Shown: piece by piece, positions 1-8,948 of the stretch
Numbering within the stretch: the first letter of the stretch is position 1
Layout of the letters: each line of letters opens with the position of its first letter
The notes under the pieces: generated by a model
Told to the model about the DNA's origin: nothing
The model's database searches: none
The model's input: only the letters and a program-made list of their open reading frames with translations
Assembly (NCBI RefSeq): GCF_020099395.1
Contig: NZ_CP083590.1
Coordinates: 1,240,001-1,304,000 of the forward strand
DNA: 64,000 nucleotides
Origin: Streptomyces mobaraensis
GTDB lineage: Bacteria; Actinomycetota; Actinomycetes; Streptomycetales; Streptomycetaceae
Direction: 5' to 3'
Translations under genes and position numbers: made by a program

Positions 1-630
1 CAGGTGCTCGTCGCGGTCGAGGACGACGAGACCGTTGCGGTCGCGAACCGGGACGACGGAGCGGTCGAAGCGGCCCTCCTTCCAGGCCCGGGCGGCGTTC
101 TCCTGGGAGCGGGCGGCGAAGGCGTCGACGTCGTGGCGGGTGTAGCCGCCGAGGGTGGCGATGAGGTCGGCGCTGACGCCCTGGGGGACGAAGCCGGTGG
201 CGAAGTTGGTCATCGGGTCGCCGAACCAGGCACCGCCGTCGGAGGCCATGGGCACCCGGGACATGGACTCGACGCCGCCCGCGAGGACCAGGTCCTCCCA
301 CCCCGAACGTACCTTTGCGGCGGCCGTGTTGACGGCTTCGAGGCCGGAGGCACAGAAGCGGTTCTGCTGGACGCCGGCGACGGTCTCGGGCAGCCCCGCG
401 GCGACGGCGGCGATCCGCGCGATGTCCGAGCCCTGCTCGCCGACCGGGCTGACCACGCCGAGCACGATGTCGTCGATCGCGGCCGGGTCGAGGTCCGGGA
501 AGCGGCGCCGCAGCTCGTGGAGGAGTCCGACGACGAGGTCGATGGGCTTGGTGCCGTGCAGGGAGCCGTTCGCCTTGCCGCGGCCCCTGGGGGTGCGGAT
601 GGCGTCGTAGACGTACGCTTCGGTGCTCAA
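1..630 (-). CDS. acetyl-CoA C-acyltransferase (thiolase), N-terminal 210 residues
   Basis: Degradative-type thiolase that cleaves 3-ketoacyl-CoA with CoA (or condenses two acyl-CoAs). The C-terminal half lies outside the window. The N-terminus reads [19 protein letters not shown], followed by the nucleophile motif [13 protein letters not shown] with Cys93, and [11 protein letters not shown], all typical of the family. The start is a TTG with a strong AGGAAGG ribosome site just upstream; there is no better ATG. It follows the acyl-CoA dehydrogenase by about 40 nt on the same strand, so the three genes from 2971 down form a likely acyl-CoA catabolic operon. The family assignment is sure; the substrate cannot be told. 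Confidence 0.93.
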   Translation of the reverse strand, partial: MSTEAYVYDAIRTPRGRGKANGSLHGTKPIDLVVGLLHELRRRFPDLDPAAIDDIVLGVVSPVGEQGSDIARIAAVAAGLPETVAGVQQNRFCASGLEAVNTAAAKVRSGWEDLVLAGGVESMSRVPMASDGGAWFGDPMTNFATGFVPQGVSADLIATLGGYTRHDVDAFAARSQENAARAWKEGRFDRSVVPVRDRNGLVVLDRDEHL

Positions 631-671
631 GTTCGGCAACCTTCCTGGGTGCGTGGGAGGGGTGGGGACGG

Positions 672-1823
672 TCAGGCCAGCAGCGAACGGCCGATGATCT
701 CCTTCATGATCTCGGTCGTGCCGCCGTAGATCGTCTGGATCCGGCCGTCGGTGAAGGCCCGGGCGACCGGGTACTCGGCCATATAGCCGTACCCGCCGTG
801 CAGTTGGAGGCACCGGTCGGCGACGCGCTTCTGCAGCTCGGTCGCCCACCACTTGGCCATCGAGGCGTGCTCGGCATCCAGCCGCCCGTCGGTGTGCTCC
901 GCCACGCAGCGGTCGACGAAGGCCCGGGTGACGGCGCACTCGGTGGCCATCTCCGCGAGCTCGAAGCGGATGTGCTGGAACCGGGCGAGCGGCCGGCCGA
1001 ACGCCTCGCGCTCCTTGACGTACCGCGTGGTGATCTCCACGAGGTGTTCGGCGACGGCCGCGGCGGAGACGGCGATCTGCAGCCGCTCCTGCGGGAGGTT
1101 GGCCATGAGGTGGCCGAACGCGCCGTGCAGGTCTCCGAGCAGGTTCTCCTTGGGGACGCGGACGTCGTCGAAGAAGAGTTCGGCGGTGTCCTGCGCCTTC
1201 TGCCCGATCTTGGCGAGGTTCCGGCCGCGCTCGAACCCTTCCATGCCGCGCTCGACGACGAGCAGGCTGAGCCCCCTGGCCCCGCCCTCGGGGGTGGTCC
1301 GGGCCACGACGATCACCAGGTCGGCGAGGATCCCGTTGGAGATGAACGTCTTGGAGCCGTTGAGCAGCCAGTGGTCGCCCGCGTCCACGGCCGTCGTACG
1401 GATCCCCTGCAGGTCGGAGCCGGCCCCGGGCTCGGTCATGGCGATGGCGGTGACGATCTCGCCACTGCAGAAGCCGGGCAGCCAGCGCCGCTTCTGCTCC
1501 TCGGTGGCGAGGCCGGTGAGGTACGGCCCGATGATGTCGTTGTGCAGCCCGGCGGCGAACCCGGCCACGCCCGCGCGGGCGAACTCCTCGGCGAGGACGA
1601 CGCCGAACCGGAAGTCCGGGGTGCCCCCGCCGCCGTACTCCTCGGGCACGGCGAGCCCGAGCAGCCCCTGCTTGCCGGCCGCCCGCCAGACGTCGCGGGA
1701 GACCACGCCGTCCTCCTCCCACCGCTCGTAGTGCGGCGCGACCTCCCGGTCGAGGAAGGTCCGGACGGTGGCCCGGAAGGCGTCGTGCCGGTCGTCGAAA
1801 AGCCGGCGCTCCATCGCTCGCAT
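672..1823 (-). CDS. acyl-CoA dehydrogenase
   Basis: FAD-dependent acyl-CoA dehydrogenase of 383 residues, the usual family length. Visible landmarks are the flavin/substrate motif [26 protein letters not shown] in the beta domain, and the C-terminal [18 protein letters not shown] signature. The ATG overlaps the TGA of the upstream CoA transferase by one base (TGATG), with a GAAGGGG ribosome site inside the preceding gene, so translation is probably coupled. In-frame extension upstream is arginine-rich shadow sequence and was rejected. It probably oxidises the acyl-CoA made or racemised by its upstream neighbour before thiolysis. Specificity is unknown. Confidence 0.93.
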   Translation of the reverse strand: MRAMERRLFDDRHDAFRATVRTFLDREVAPHYERWEEDGVVSRDVWRAAGKQGLLGLAVPEEYGGGGTPDFRFGVVLAEEFARAGVAGFAAGLHNDIIGPYLTGLATEEQKRRWLPGFCSGEIVTAIAMTEPGAGSDLQGIRTTAVDAGDHWLLNGSKTFISNGILADLVIVVARTTPEGGARGLSLLVVERGMEGFERGRNLAKIGQKAQDTAELFFDDVRVPKENLLGDLHGAFGHLMANLPQERLQIAVSAAAVAEHLVEITTRYVKEREAFGRPLARFQHIRFELAEMATECAVTRAFVDRCVAEHTDGRLDAEHASMAKWWATELQKRVADRCLQLHGGYGYMAEYPVARAFTDGRIQTIYGGTTEIMKEIIGRSLLA

Positions 1824-2971
1824 CACTGCGGCCCCTTCTGTAGAAGTCCGGTCTGTAGAAGTCCGGGAACGTCCCAGTCGCGGGCGACCTCCTCGGTGTG
1901 CGCGCCGGGCGGCGCGGGCGGCCGGCGGAGGGAGCCGGGGGTGGCGGAGAAGCGGGGCGCGGGGGCGGGCTGGACGACGCCGTCGCGGTCGGCGAAGGTG
2001 CCGCGGGCGGCGAGGTGCGGGTGCCCGGGGGCCTCGCGCAGCGAGAGGACGGGCGCGACGCAGGCGTCCGTCCCTTCGAACACCGCCGTCCACTCGGCCC
2101 GGGTACGCCCCCGGAACCGCTCGGCGACGAGGTCCCGCAACTCCCCCCACCGTCCCGGATCGTCCCGCCCGGCGGCCTCCGCGCCCTCGATCCCCAGCAA
2201 CCGTACGAACTCACCGTAGAACCGCGGTTCGAGCGCCCCGACGGCCATGTGCCCGCCGTCGGACGTCTCGTAGACGCCGTAGAAGGGCGCGCCGCCGTCG
2301 AGCAGGTTGCCGCCGCGCCGGTCCTGCCAGGCGCCGGCGGCGAGCATGCCGTGGAGCATGGCGGTCAGGTGGGCGGTGCCGTCGACGATGGCGGCGTCGA
2401 CGACCTGCCCGGTGCCGGTGGCGCGGGCGTGCAGCAGCGCGGAGAGGACGCCGACGACGAGGTACAGCGAGCCGCCGGCGTAGTCGCCGAGCAGGTTGGC
2501 GGGCGGGTACGGCGGCCCGCCGGCCGGCCCGGTCAGCCCGAGCGCGCCGGTGACGGCGATGTACCCGATGTCGTGCCCGGCGGCCCGTGCGAGCGGCCCG
2601 TCCTGCCCCCATCCGGTCATCCGCCCGTACACCAGCCGGGGGTTGCGCGCGAGGCACGGCCCGGGCCCGACGCCGAGCCGCTCGGCGACCCCGGGCCGGT
2701 ACCCCTCCAGCAGCACGTCGGCCCGCCCGACGAGGTCGAGCACGGCCTCCACCCCGCCGTCCGCCTTCAGATCGACGGTCACGGAGCGCTTGTTGCGGTG
2801 GGTGACGTCCCGCCGCGGATCGATGCCCAGCCCGGGTCCTCCCGGCCGGTCGACCCGGACCACATCGGCCCCCAGGTCCCCCAGCAGCATCCCCGCGAAC
2901 GGCCCGGGCCCGATCCCGGCCAGCTCGACGACCCGCACCCCGGCGAGCGGCCCACCCGCTGCATCTGCCAT
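1823..2971 (-). CDS. CoA transferase family III, alpha-methylacyl-CoA racemase type
   Basis: CaiB/BaiF-family protein of 382 residues. The motifs [13 protein letters not shown] and [13 protein letters not shown] match the alpha-methylacyl-CoA racemase branch, where the His of the first and the Asp of the second act as the acid/base pair. The N-terminus ([36 protein letters not shown] split over two strands of the Rossmann-like fold) is also typical. First gene of a three-gene acyl-CoA operon, which suggests it epimerises 2-methyl-branched acyl-CoAs so that the dehydrogenase can act. A true CoA transferase role remains possible. Confidence 0.88.
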   Translation of the reverse strand: MADAAGGPLAGVRVVELAGIGPGPFAGMLLGDLGADVVRVDRPGGPGLGIDPRRDVTHRNKRSVTVDLKADGGVEAVLDLVGRADVLLEGYRPGVAERLGVGPGPCLARNPRLVYGRMTGWGQDGPLARAAGHDIGYIAVTGALGLTGPAGGPPYPPANLLGDYAGGSLYLVVGVLSALLHARATGTGQVVDAAIVDGTAHLTAMLHGMLAAGAWQDRRGGNLLDGGAPFYGVYETSDGGHMAVGALEPRFYGEFVRLLGIEGAEAAGRDDPGRWGELRDLVAERFRGRTRAEWTAVFEGTDACVAPVLSLREAPGHPHLAARGTFADRDGVVQPAPAPRFSATPGSLRRPPAPPGAHTEEVARDWDVPGLLQTGLLQKGPQ

Positions 2972-3146
2972 CCGGCTCGCTCCCCGTGACCGTCGCCCCT
3001 GCCGACGACGTCTCTCCGACGGACTCTCCAGGACGAATCTCTATGACAAGACCGCTGTAACACTCGTGATGTTAAGAACGTGTTCCACTCTCCACAAGCC
3101 CCGGGCGCCGGACGCCACTTGACGGGGGCGATCGGGAGCCCGTACG

Positions 3147-3524
3147 TCACCCGTCGAGCCGCGCCACCAACCGCTTCGGCGCGATGGTGCGGTAGCTCTC
3201 CTCCACCCAGTCGCAGAGCAGCTCCACGGGCGCACCCCCGCCGGCGAGCGGCACGGACACCCAGCCGGACCGCCCCAGCCCGTACCCCGAGGGCGCGGCA
3301 CCGGGCACGGCGAGGGCATGGCCGTGCGCCTCCTCGTCCCGCAGCTTGACGCTGATCCCGGGCGCCTCCGCGCCCTCGGCGCCCAGGAAGACGAAGATCT
3401 TCTTGTTGACCTTGACGACGGCACTCTCGTCCCAGGGGAACTCCTCGACGGCCTCGGGGAGGGAGAGGGCGAACTCGCGGATCCTGGCGCGGGTGCTGCG
3501 GGTGCTGCGGGGCGCGGACGGCAT
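3147..3524 (-). CDS. MmcQ/YjbR family protein
   Basis: Small protein of about 125 residues of the MmcQ/YjbR family, a CyaY-like fold sometimes described as DNA-binding. Key stretches are ALSLPEAVEEFPWDESAVVKVNKKIFVFLG near the N-terminus (seen in pieces) and GWVSVPL, LLCDWVEESYRTIAPKRLVARL at the end, all family-typical. I chose the ATG giving MPSAPRSTRS, preceded by GGAG at good distance, over a longer frame whose extra residues are low-complexity proline/glycine. It stands alone between two unrelated genes. Biological role not known. Confidence 0.8.
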   Translation of the reverse strand: MPSAPRSTRSTRARIREFALSLPEAVEEFPWDESAVVKVNKKIFVFLGAEGAEAPGISVKLRDEEAHGHALAVPGAAPSGYGLGRSGWVSVPLAGGGAPVELLCDWVEESYRTIAPKRLVARLDG

Positions 3525-3651
3525 GGGGGCTCCGGTGGTGGGTGGCGGCGGTGGGTGGCGGTGATCGTTCACGTCCACGCTAGGGGCTGACGCCGCCGCA
3601 CTCCCGCCGCCCCCGTTCACAGGGCTGGCCGCGCCGGGCGGGAGCGCCCGT

Positions 3652-4590
3652 TCACAGCAGTCCGCCGTCCTTCAGCAGGCGTTCCACCTCCCGCACCGCG
3701 TCCTCCGGCAGCGGCCGCAGCGGTGCTGCCGTGGCCCGGCAGGTGATCACTCCGAGGAGTTCGAGCGCCGCCTTGAAGGCCCCCACGGCCGCCGCCGTGC
3801 CGCTCATGTCCGTCGTGTCGCCCGCGCGGATCAGGGTCTGGAGGGTGGTGAGGCGGTTCTGTTCGGCGACCGCTTCCGGCCAGCGGCCGGCTCTGGCGTG
3901 GGTGTGGAGGCGGGTGTAGGCGGCCGGGTCGACGTTGCCGAGGCCGGCGACGACGCCGTCGGCGCCGATCAGGAGGGCGGCGTCGGCGGTGAGTTCGGAG
4001 CCGGTGAGGACGGTGAAGTGGCGGTCCAGGCCGCGGCGGCGGAGGGCCACCAGGAGGTGGCGCAGGGTGTCGAGGTCGCCGCTGCTGTCCTTGAGGCCGA
4101 CGAGGGTGCGGTCCTCGGCGAGGTCCAGGAGGACGGCGGGCGGCAGCTTGGTGTGGACGCGGGAGGGGATGTCGTAGGCGAGCAGGGGCAGGCCCGTCTC
4201 GGCGCGGACGCGGCGGAAGTGGTCGGCGGTCTCGGCCGGGTGGGTGTCCGTGTAGAACGGCGCGGTGGCCACGAGGGCGTCGGCGCCCAGGCCGGCCGCC
4301 TCCCGCGCGCGCTCCAGCACGCGCGGGGTGGTCGTGTCGATGACGCCGGCGAGGACGGGGACGCGTCCGCCGGCCGCCTCGACGGTGGTCCGCACGACGG
4401 TACGGCGCTGCTCGTCGGTGAGGAAGACGGCCTCGCCGCAGGTGCCGAGCGCGAACAGTGCCGAGGCGCCGCCGTCCAGCACGTGCTCGACGAGCCGGCG
4501 CAGCGAGCCGGTGTCGACGGCACCTTCGAGGGTGAGGGGGGTGCAGAGGGGCGGGATGAATCCGGTCGGTCGTACGGTGGTCGGTCGCAC
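3652..4590 (-). CDS. dihydrodipicolinate synthase (DapA) family aldolase
   Basis: Class I pyruvate-type aldolase of 312 residues. It shows GTCGEAVFLTDEQR near residue 50, the YDIPSR motif containing the conserved Tyr, and the Schiff-base lysine in LVGLKDSSGD. The GTG start has a GGAGG ribosome site five bases away; an in-frame extension upstream is compositionally shadow-like. Because it is isolated from lysine-pathway genes and has the two-Thr/Glu pocket of the wider family only loosely, it may be a sugar-acid or N-acetylneuraminate-type lyase rather than the biosynthetic DapA. The family is sure; the reaction is not. Confidence 0.87.
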   Translation of the reverse strand: MRPTTVRPTGFIPPLCTPLTLEGAVDTGSLRRLVEHVLDGGASALFALGTCGEAVFLTDEQRRTVVRTTVEAAGGRVPVLAGVIDTTTPRVLERAREAAGLGADALVATAPFYTDTHPAETADHFRRVRAETGLPLLAYDIPSRVHTKLPPAVLLDLAEDRTLVGLKDSSGDLDTLRHLLVALRRRGLDRHFTVLTGSELTADAALLIGADGVVAGLGNVDPAAYTRLHTHARAGRWPEAVAEQNRLTTLQTLIRAGDTTDMSGTAAAVGAFKAALELLGVITCRATAAPLRPLPEDAVREVERLLKDGGLL

Positions 4591-4822
4591 GGGGTCCTCC
4601 GGGTGGTCGGGGCGGCCTGCCGGGGCCGGGCGGGGCGGGCGGCCTGCTGGGGCCTGCCTACCCAGGCGGCGGCAGGCGTCCACGCGGCCGGCTCCCACAG
4701 GTCTCGCGTCCGCCCGCCGGCAGTCCGTCGGTCAGCACGGCCCCAGGCTCTCAGCCGCCACTGACAACCGGAACGCCGTTCCTCCGTTTCGCCCTCGGCG
4801 CCCGTCCCTCGGCGCTCGCCCC

Positions 4823-5530
4823 TCAGCGCGCCTCCGCCAGCGCCCGCCGGCACAGCGCGTCCGCCGCGCGGGTCGTCTCGGGGAGGCGGTAGGTGCGGGC
4901 CAGGCCGAGGGTGTGGGCGCAGGCGCGGTCCAGGTTCACGCGGTGGCCGACGGAGACGTACACCGGTTTGACGCCCTCCCGGGTGCGCAGCGCGCGGCCG
5001 ACCTCCTCGTCCCCGTCCAGCAGGGGCGCCGTGTCGCCGCGGGCCGGTCCGGGCGGCGCGTGGCGGAAGGTGAACGGGTTCTTCGCGACCCCGATCGTCG
5101 GCAGTCCCGTCAGTACGCCCAGGTGCGCGGCGAGGCCGAAGCGGCGCGGGTGGGCGAGGCCGTAGCCGTCGCAGACGACGAGGTCGGGGGTGGCGGGCAA
5201 CCGGCCGAGCGCCGCCAGGACCGTCGGTATCTCGCGGAAGGCGAGCAGCCCGGGGACGTAGGGGAACGCCACCCGGCCGACGGCCGTGGCCTCCGCCACG
5301 ACGCGCAGGGTGCGGGTGTCGAGGGCGACGGCCGCGGCGGCGACGAGGTCGCGCTCGTCGTCGTACGCGACGTCGACGCCCACGGCGGTCAGTTCGGCGC
5401 CGGGCACGGGGCCGGGTTCGTCGAGCACCACGCGGTCCCGGAGCGCGTCCTGGACGGCGAGCGCCTCCGCTTCGGTGGTGGGCCAGCCGGGGGGCGGTTC
5501 ACCGGTCGGGTCATCAGTCGTGTGGTTCAT
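4823..5530 (-). CDS. nfi: endonuclease V (deoxyinosine 3' endonuclease)
   Basis: DNA repair nuclease that nicks the second phosphodiester bond 3' of deoxyinosine. The 235 residues contain the metal ligands Asp53 (GVDVAY), Glu100 (in LLAFRE) and Asp121 (VVCDGYG), plus the PYVPG wedge loop at residues 90-94 that reads deaminated bases, and the GVAKNPF motif. Length and motif order match bacterial Nfi. It is a single-gene unit; its start is 47 bases from the divergent YciI-like gene, so they share a promoter region. Confidence 0.95.
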   Translation of the reverse strand: MNHTTDDPTGEPPPGWPTTEAEALAVQDALRDRVVLDEPGPVPGAELTAVGVDVAYDDERDLVAAAAVALDTRTLRVVAEATAVGRVAFPYVPGLLAFREIPTVLAALGRLPATPDLVVCDGYGLAHPRRFGLAAHLGVLTGLPTIGVAKNPFTFRHAPPGPARGDTAPLLDGDEEVGRALRTREGVKPVYVSVGHRVNLDRACAHTLGLARTYRLPETTRAADALCRRALAEAR

Positions 5531-5577
5531 GGCGAGGACACCGTACGGGACGGCCGCCCGGGCCGTAGCCTGTGATC

Positions 5578-5880
5578 ATGTTCGTACTGGAGCTGACCTA
5601 CATCGCGCCGCTCGACCGCGTGGAAGCCGCGCACGCCGAACACCTCGCCTGGCTGGACGCGCACTACGCGTCGGGGGTGTTCCTCGCCTCCGGGCGCAAG
5701 GTGCCCCGGGACGGCGGGGTCATCCTCGCGGTCGGCGAGGACCGGGCGAAGATGGAGGAGATCACGCGGAGCGATCCCTTCTCGGTGGCGGGGGTGTGCG
5801 AGTACACGATCACCGAGTTCGTCCCGACGAAGACCGCGCCGGCGCTGGAGGCGTACCGGGAGCAGCGGCCCCCGTCCTGA
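5578..5880 (+). CDS. YciI family protein
   Basis: One-domain ferredoxin-like YciI protein of 100 residues. It begins MFVLELTYIAPL, then AEHLAWLDAHYASGVFLASGRKVPRDGGVILAVG, which is the family core (shown here in order, conserved His and Asp as in the proposed active site), and ends in VCEYTITEFVPTK. An alternative GTG lies two codons upstream. Members are suspected small-molecule dehydrochlorinases or cyclases; none of that can be concluded here. Confidence 0.88.
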   Translation: MFVLELTYIAPLDRVEAAHAEHLAWLDAHYASGVFLASGRKVPRDGGVILAVGEDRAKMEEITRSDPFSVAGVCEYTITEFVPTKTAPALEAYREQRPPS

Positions 5881-6225
5881 GCCGGGAGCCGCGGGGGGGG
5901 ACAGGAACACAGGGACACAGGGACACAGGGGCCAATTCGCCTTTTTCGCCGTTCGGTTGTCCGCTTCGCGGCCGCCGCCGTGACCACTGCGACGGCAGGG
6001 ACGCCAGGCAACGGAAGCCTGTTACGCGTGAACCCTCACTCTTGGCGGAAGTGCTTGCCTTCGTAGGTATTCGTAGGCAGAGGCGTGAAATGCCCTGTTC
6101 ATTCAAGGGTCGTGACGCATCTCACGCTCGAATCAAGCACTGAGTCCCGCGATCCGCCGTCTCACCCTGCGGAGTGCCACGGCCCCCACCATCGGGAAGA
6201 CCAACCAACCGCAAGGGAGAAGGCG
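5881..6225. other. intergenic region upstream of the ssgA-like gene
   Basis: No gene is visible. The stretch holds three perfect head-to-tail copies of ACACAGGG (5907-5930) and an imperfect direct repeat TTCGTAGGTA/TTCGTAGGCA around 6059-6078. The 3' part must contain the promoter of the sporulation gene that starts at 6226, and the ribosome site GGGAGAAGG sits at 6215-6223. Confidence 0.6.
5907..5930. repeat. 8-nt tandem repeat, three copies
   Basis: Three exact tandem copies of ACACAGGG just after the YciI stop codon. Function unknown; most likely a simple slippage repeat. Confidence 0.85.
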
Positions 6226-6639
6226 TTGCCCACCGTCATCGACCAGGCCGTCCAGGCCCGACTCATCGCGTCCTCCCCGCAGACCCGTTCCGTCCCCGCC
6301 CAGCTCCGGTACCGGCGCGCCGATCCCTTCGCGGTGCGCATCTCCTTCCCGCCGGCCGCCTCGCTCGACGGCGCCGAGGTCGAGTGGGCGTTCGCGCGCG
6401 AACTGCTGGCCGGCGGATTGCTGTCCCCGTCGGGCGGCGGCGACGTCCGGGTCTGGCCGTGCGGGCCGGAGCGGACGGTCCTGGAGTTCCACGCGCCGGA
6501 GGGCGTGGCCATGGTGCAGATCGACACCGCCGAACTGCGCGGGTTCCTGGCACGCTCGTACGCGCTGGTGCCGGTGGGCGGCGAGGCCGGGTGCCTCGAC
6601 GTCGACGGGGGTGTCGAGGCGCTGCTGCGTCAGCTCTGA
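6226..6639 (+). CDS. SsgA-like protein (SALP), sporulation/cell division regulator
   Basis: A 137-residue member of the actinomycete SsgA-like family, whose members steer septum placement and spore-wall synthesis through FtsZ and penicillin-binding proteins. Typical features are the PAQLRYRRADPFAVRISFPP core, VEWAFARELLAGG, and DVRVWPCGPERTVLEFHAPEG followed by FLARSYALVPVG. The start is TTG with a GGGAGAAGG ribosome site 3-4 bases away; the family commonly starts near this point. It is a strong taxonomic marker for streptomycetes. Which paralogue (SsgC-SsgG or other) cannot be settled by eye. Confidence 0.92.
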   Translation: MPTVIDQAVQARLIASSPQTRSVPAQLRYRRADPFAVRISFPPAASLDGAEVEWAFARELLAGGLLSPSGGGDVRVWPCGPERTVLEFHAPEGVAMVQIDTAELRGFLARSYALVPVGGEAGCLDVDGGVEALLRQL

Positions 6640-6765
6640 ATACCGACCGGTCGGATTGGCGTGGGGAGCGGTGCGGGGAAGGGGGCTTCGACCGCCGGTC
6701 GTTCGGTGGGTCGGTGGTTTGGTGGTCCGATGGTCCGGAGCGACCGGCGGCGCGAGCCGTGACCG

Positions 6766-7266
6766 CTACCGGGTCGGCCCCTCCGACGTGTTCCCGGCAC
6801 GGGCGCGGGAGGCGAGGATCTCCGCCTCGGCCGCCGCGCGGTCGGCCCAGCAGGCGTTGTCGACGGACTTGCCCGGTTCCAGTTCCTTGTAGACCTCGAA
6901 GAAGTGCTGGATCTCCAGCCGGTCGTACTCGGGGAGGTGGCGCAGGTCGCGCAGGTGCTCGTGGCGGGGGTCGGCGGCCGGCACGCAGAGCACCTTGTCG
7001 TCCTCGCCCTGTTCGTCCCGCATCCGGAACATGCCGATCGCCCGGCAGCGGACCACCACCCCGGGGAACGTGGGGTCCCCGGCCAGGACGAGGGCGTCCA
7101 GCGGCTGCCCGTCGGCGCCCAGGGTGCCGTCCACATAGCCGTAGTCGGCGGGGTACCGGGTGGACGTGAAGAGCAGCCGGTCCAGCCGGATGCGCCCGAG
7201 CCGGTGGTCCATCTCGTACTTGTTGCGGCTGCCTTGCGGGATCTCCACGACGACGTCGAAGTCCAC
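6766..7266 (-). CDS. ppa: inorganic pyrophosphatase, family I, with Asp-to-Gln change in the active site
   Basis: Soluble Mg-dependent pyrophosphatase of 166 residues (VDFDVVVEIPQGSRNKYEMDH at the start, YPADYGYVDGTLG, CRAIGMFRMRDE, LEIQHFFEVYKELEPGKSV). The signature that normally reads DGDPLDAL reads DGQPLDAL, confirmed from the bases at 7105-7115. The replaced residue corresponds to Asp67 of the E. coli enzyme, considered the general base. This could be a diverged second copy with reduced or altered activity, the main enzyme being elsewhere. Start is GTG at 7266; an upstream frame extension adds only shadow sequence. Confidence 0.9.
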   Translation of the reverse strand: MDFDVVVEIPQGSRNKYEMDHRLGRIRLDRLLFTSTRYPADYGYVDGTLGADGQPLDALVLAGDPTFPGVVVRCRAIGMFRMRDEQGEDDKVLCVPAADPRHEHLRDLRHLPEYDRLEIQHFFEVYKELEPGKSVDNACWADRAAAEAEILASRARAGNTSEGPTR

Positions 7267-7474
7267 GGGCGCTCCTCGGTAGACGGCGGCGCGTCGGCTC
7301 TGACGCGGCCGGCACCCATGGTGGCGCCGCGGGCGCACGGGCACCACGGTGCGGTTCCGGCCCGGAGGGCCGGCTTCCGTGGTGGCGCTCCAACGGGGGC
7401 GCCCGGCTTGCCCGTTACATCACTCCCCCCCCGCGCGGTGGCGGACCGCGAAGGGTGCCGGCTCCCGTCAGCCG

Positions 7475-8566
7475 TCAGCCCGTCCGGGACCGCTGCCGCG
7501 CCGGCGACGAGACCAGGCACCGCCGGCCGGAGCGGGTGACGGGCCTCCGGGCCGGCGGGCCGGGAGGCGGCCCGGCGAGCGGCGTGGACGGACCGTACGC
7601 GCCGGGGCCGTCGAGCGGTGACGCTGCCCCCGGCACCCGTCCCTCCCCCTGTACCTGCCCCTCCCGCCGCGGGCCGACGAGACGGGCCGGCGGCGCCTCC
7701 GCCGTCCCCGATTCCTCCGCCACCCCCGATCCCTCCGACGCCCCCGCCGCGCCCCGGAACGTCAGGATGACCACCCCCGCCGCCGCGGCGGCGCCCGCCA
7801 GCCCGGCGAGCACCCCGCCCGTCAGGCCGTAGCGGAACGCCTCGCCCAGGCAGCAGACGCCCACGGCGGCGGCCACGACGGGGTTGGCGACGGTGACGGT
7901 GGCCAGCGGGGCCGCGAGGCCCGCGCCGCGGTAGGACGCCTGGGAGAGCAGCATGCCCGCCGAGGCCAGGACCGCCGTGATGACGAGTGTGGGGAGGAGC
8001 GCTCCCGTCCGGTGCCCGGTGACGTCCTCGGCCGCGGCCTTGGTGAAGACCGAGCCCATGCCGAAGGCGACGCCCGCCGCCGTGGCCAGGAGGACGCCGC
8101 GGACGACGGGCCGTCGCACCCGGCGGGCGACGAGGGCCGTCAGGGCCACGGCGGCGCCCATTCCCGCGGCGAGCAGCGGCCGTTCGGCGGCGGGAAGGGA
8201 TTCGGTGCCGGGCGGTCCGGTGAGCGCGAGCAGGCCGGCGAGGCCGCCGGTGGCCAGCAGCGCCCCGCGGTAGCCGGCGGCGCCGACCGGCCGGTGCGCG
8301 AAGACGGCGGCCATGGGCAGCGCGAAGACGATCGTGAGCGCCCCCATCGGCTGCACCAGGCTCAGCGGCCCCCAGGCGAGCGCCAGCACGTGCAGCCCGG
8401 CGCCCAGGCCGGTCAGGGCCACGGCGCCCCACCAGGCTCCGCTGCGCAGCGTCCCGCGGATGCCGCCGCCGGCCGTCGCGGCGACCCGCTCCTGCACGAT
8501 GGCCGCCGCCGCGTAGCAGACGGCGGACACCAGGCAGAGCAGGACCGAGAGCGCCAGGAGGCTCAC
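7475..8566 (-). CDS. DMT-superfamily (EamA-like) transporter
   Basis: Integral membrane protein of 363 residues with about nine or ten hydrophobic helices between residues 1 and 275, including a starting helix MSLLALSVLLCLVSAVCYAAAA and the paired five-helix layout of drug/metabolite transporters (WGPLSLVQPMGALTIVFALP in the first half, PLATVTVANPVVAAAVGV in the second). The last 85 residues are a polar, proline-rich tail that should be disordered in the cytoplasm and is unusual for the family. Substrate unknown. It is divergent from the oxidase at 8949 and need not belong to that cluster. Confidence 0.82.
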   Translation of the reverse strand: MSLLALSVLLCLVSAVCYAAAAIVQERVAATAGGGIRGTLRSGAWWGAVALTGLGAGLHVLALAWGPLSLVQPMGALTIVFALPMAAVFAHRPVGAAGYRGALLATGGLAGLLALTGPPGTESLPAAERPLLAAGMGAAVALTALVARRVRRPVVRGVLLATAAGVAFGMGSVFTKAAAEDVTGHRTGALLPTLVITAVLASAGMLLSQASYRGAGLAAPLATVTVANPVVAAAVGVCCLGEAFRYGLTGGVLAGLAGAAAAAGVVILTFRGAAGASEGSGVAEESGTAEAPPARLVGPRREGQVQGEGRVPGAASPLDGPGAYGPSTPLAGPPPGPPARRPVTRSGRRCLVSSPARQRSRTG

Positions 8567-8948
8567 GGGGTGCCCCTGTGGTCCGTACCGTCGTCCTTCA
8601 TACCTTCCACGATGCCGCGCCCCGCGCGCTGCGTCCTCGTCCCTGGGAACGGGGTTCTCCGTACTCCCGATGGAGTACGACCCGGAGGTGGCCCTCAGCG
8701 CGGGTCGCAGCAGGTCGGGCGGTCCTTCCGTCGCGCGGCGGGCGAGCGCCCCGCGTGATCCGCGGTCCGCAGCGGCCCGGGGTCCCGCTTATCCCGTACG
8801 CGTAATTCCTCTACGCCTCCCGTCAGCCGACCTGCCGGAACACCCGCAAGTCCGCCCTGTCCGGAAAAACCGTTGTGCGACTTCCGATCCCGTGACGTCT
8901 TTAGGAACCACAAAATGGAAATAGGTCACATTTGCGGGGGGAACCACG
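8567..8948. other. divergent promoter region between transporter and bisindole-type operon
   Basis: No gene seen. AT content rises near 8870-8935 (around TAGGAACCACAAAATGG), the likely promoter of the plus-strand operon, and a GGGGGG ribosome site precedes its ATG. I see no TTGAG pairs here, unlike the polyketide promoters, so the operon may be outside SARP control. Confidence 0.5.

Noticed and set aside
798..2219. Long plus-strand open frame opposite the acyl-CoA dehydrogenase and CoA transferase
   Set aside because: It has the Gly/Asp/Glu-rich, repeat-like look of GC antisense frames and no family motif; the minus-strand genes have clear motifs.
4591..4822. Possible riboswitch or small RNA upstream of the DapA-like gene
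   Set aside because: No conserved motif or clear hairpin plus T-run could be seen.
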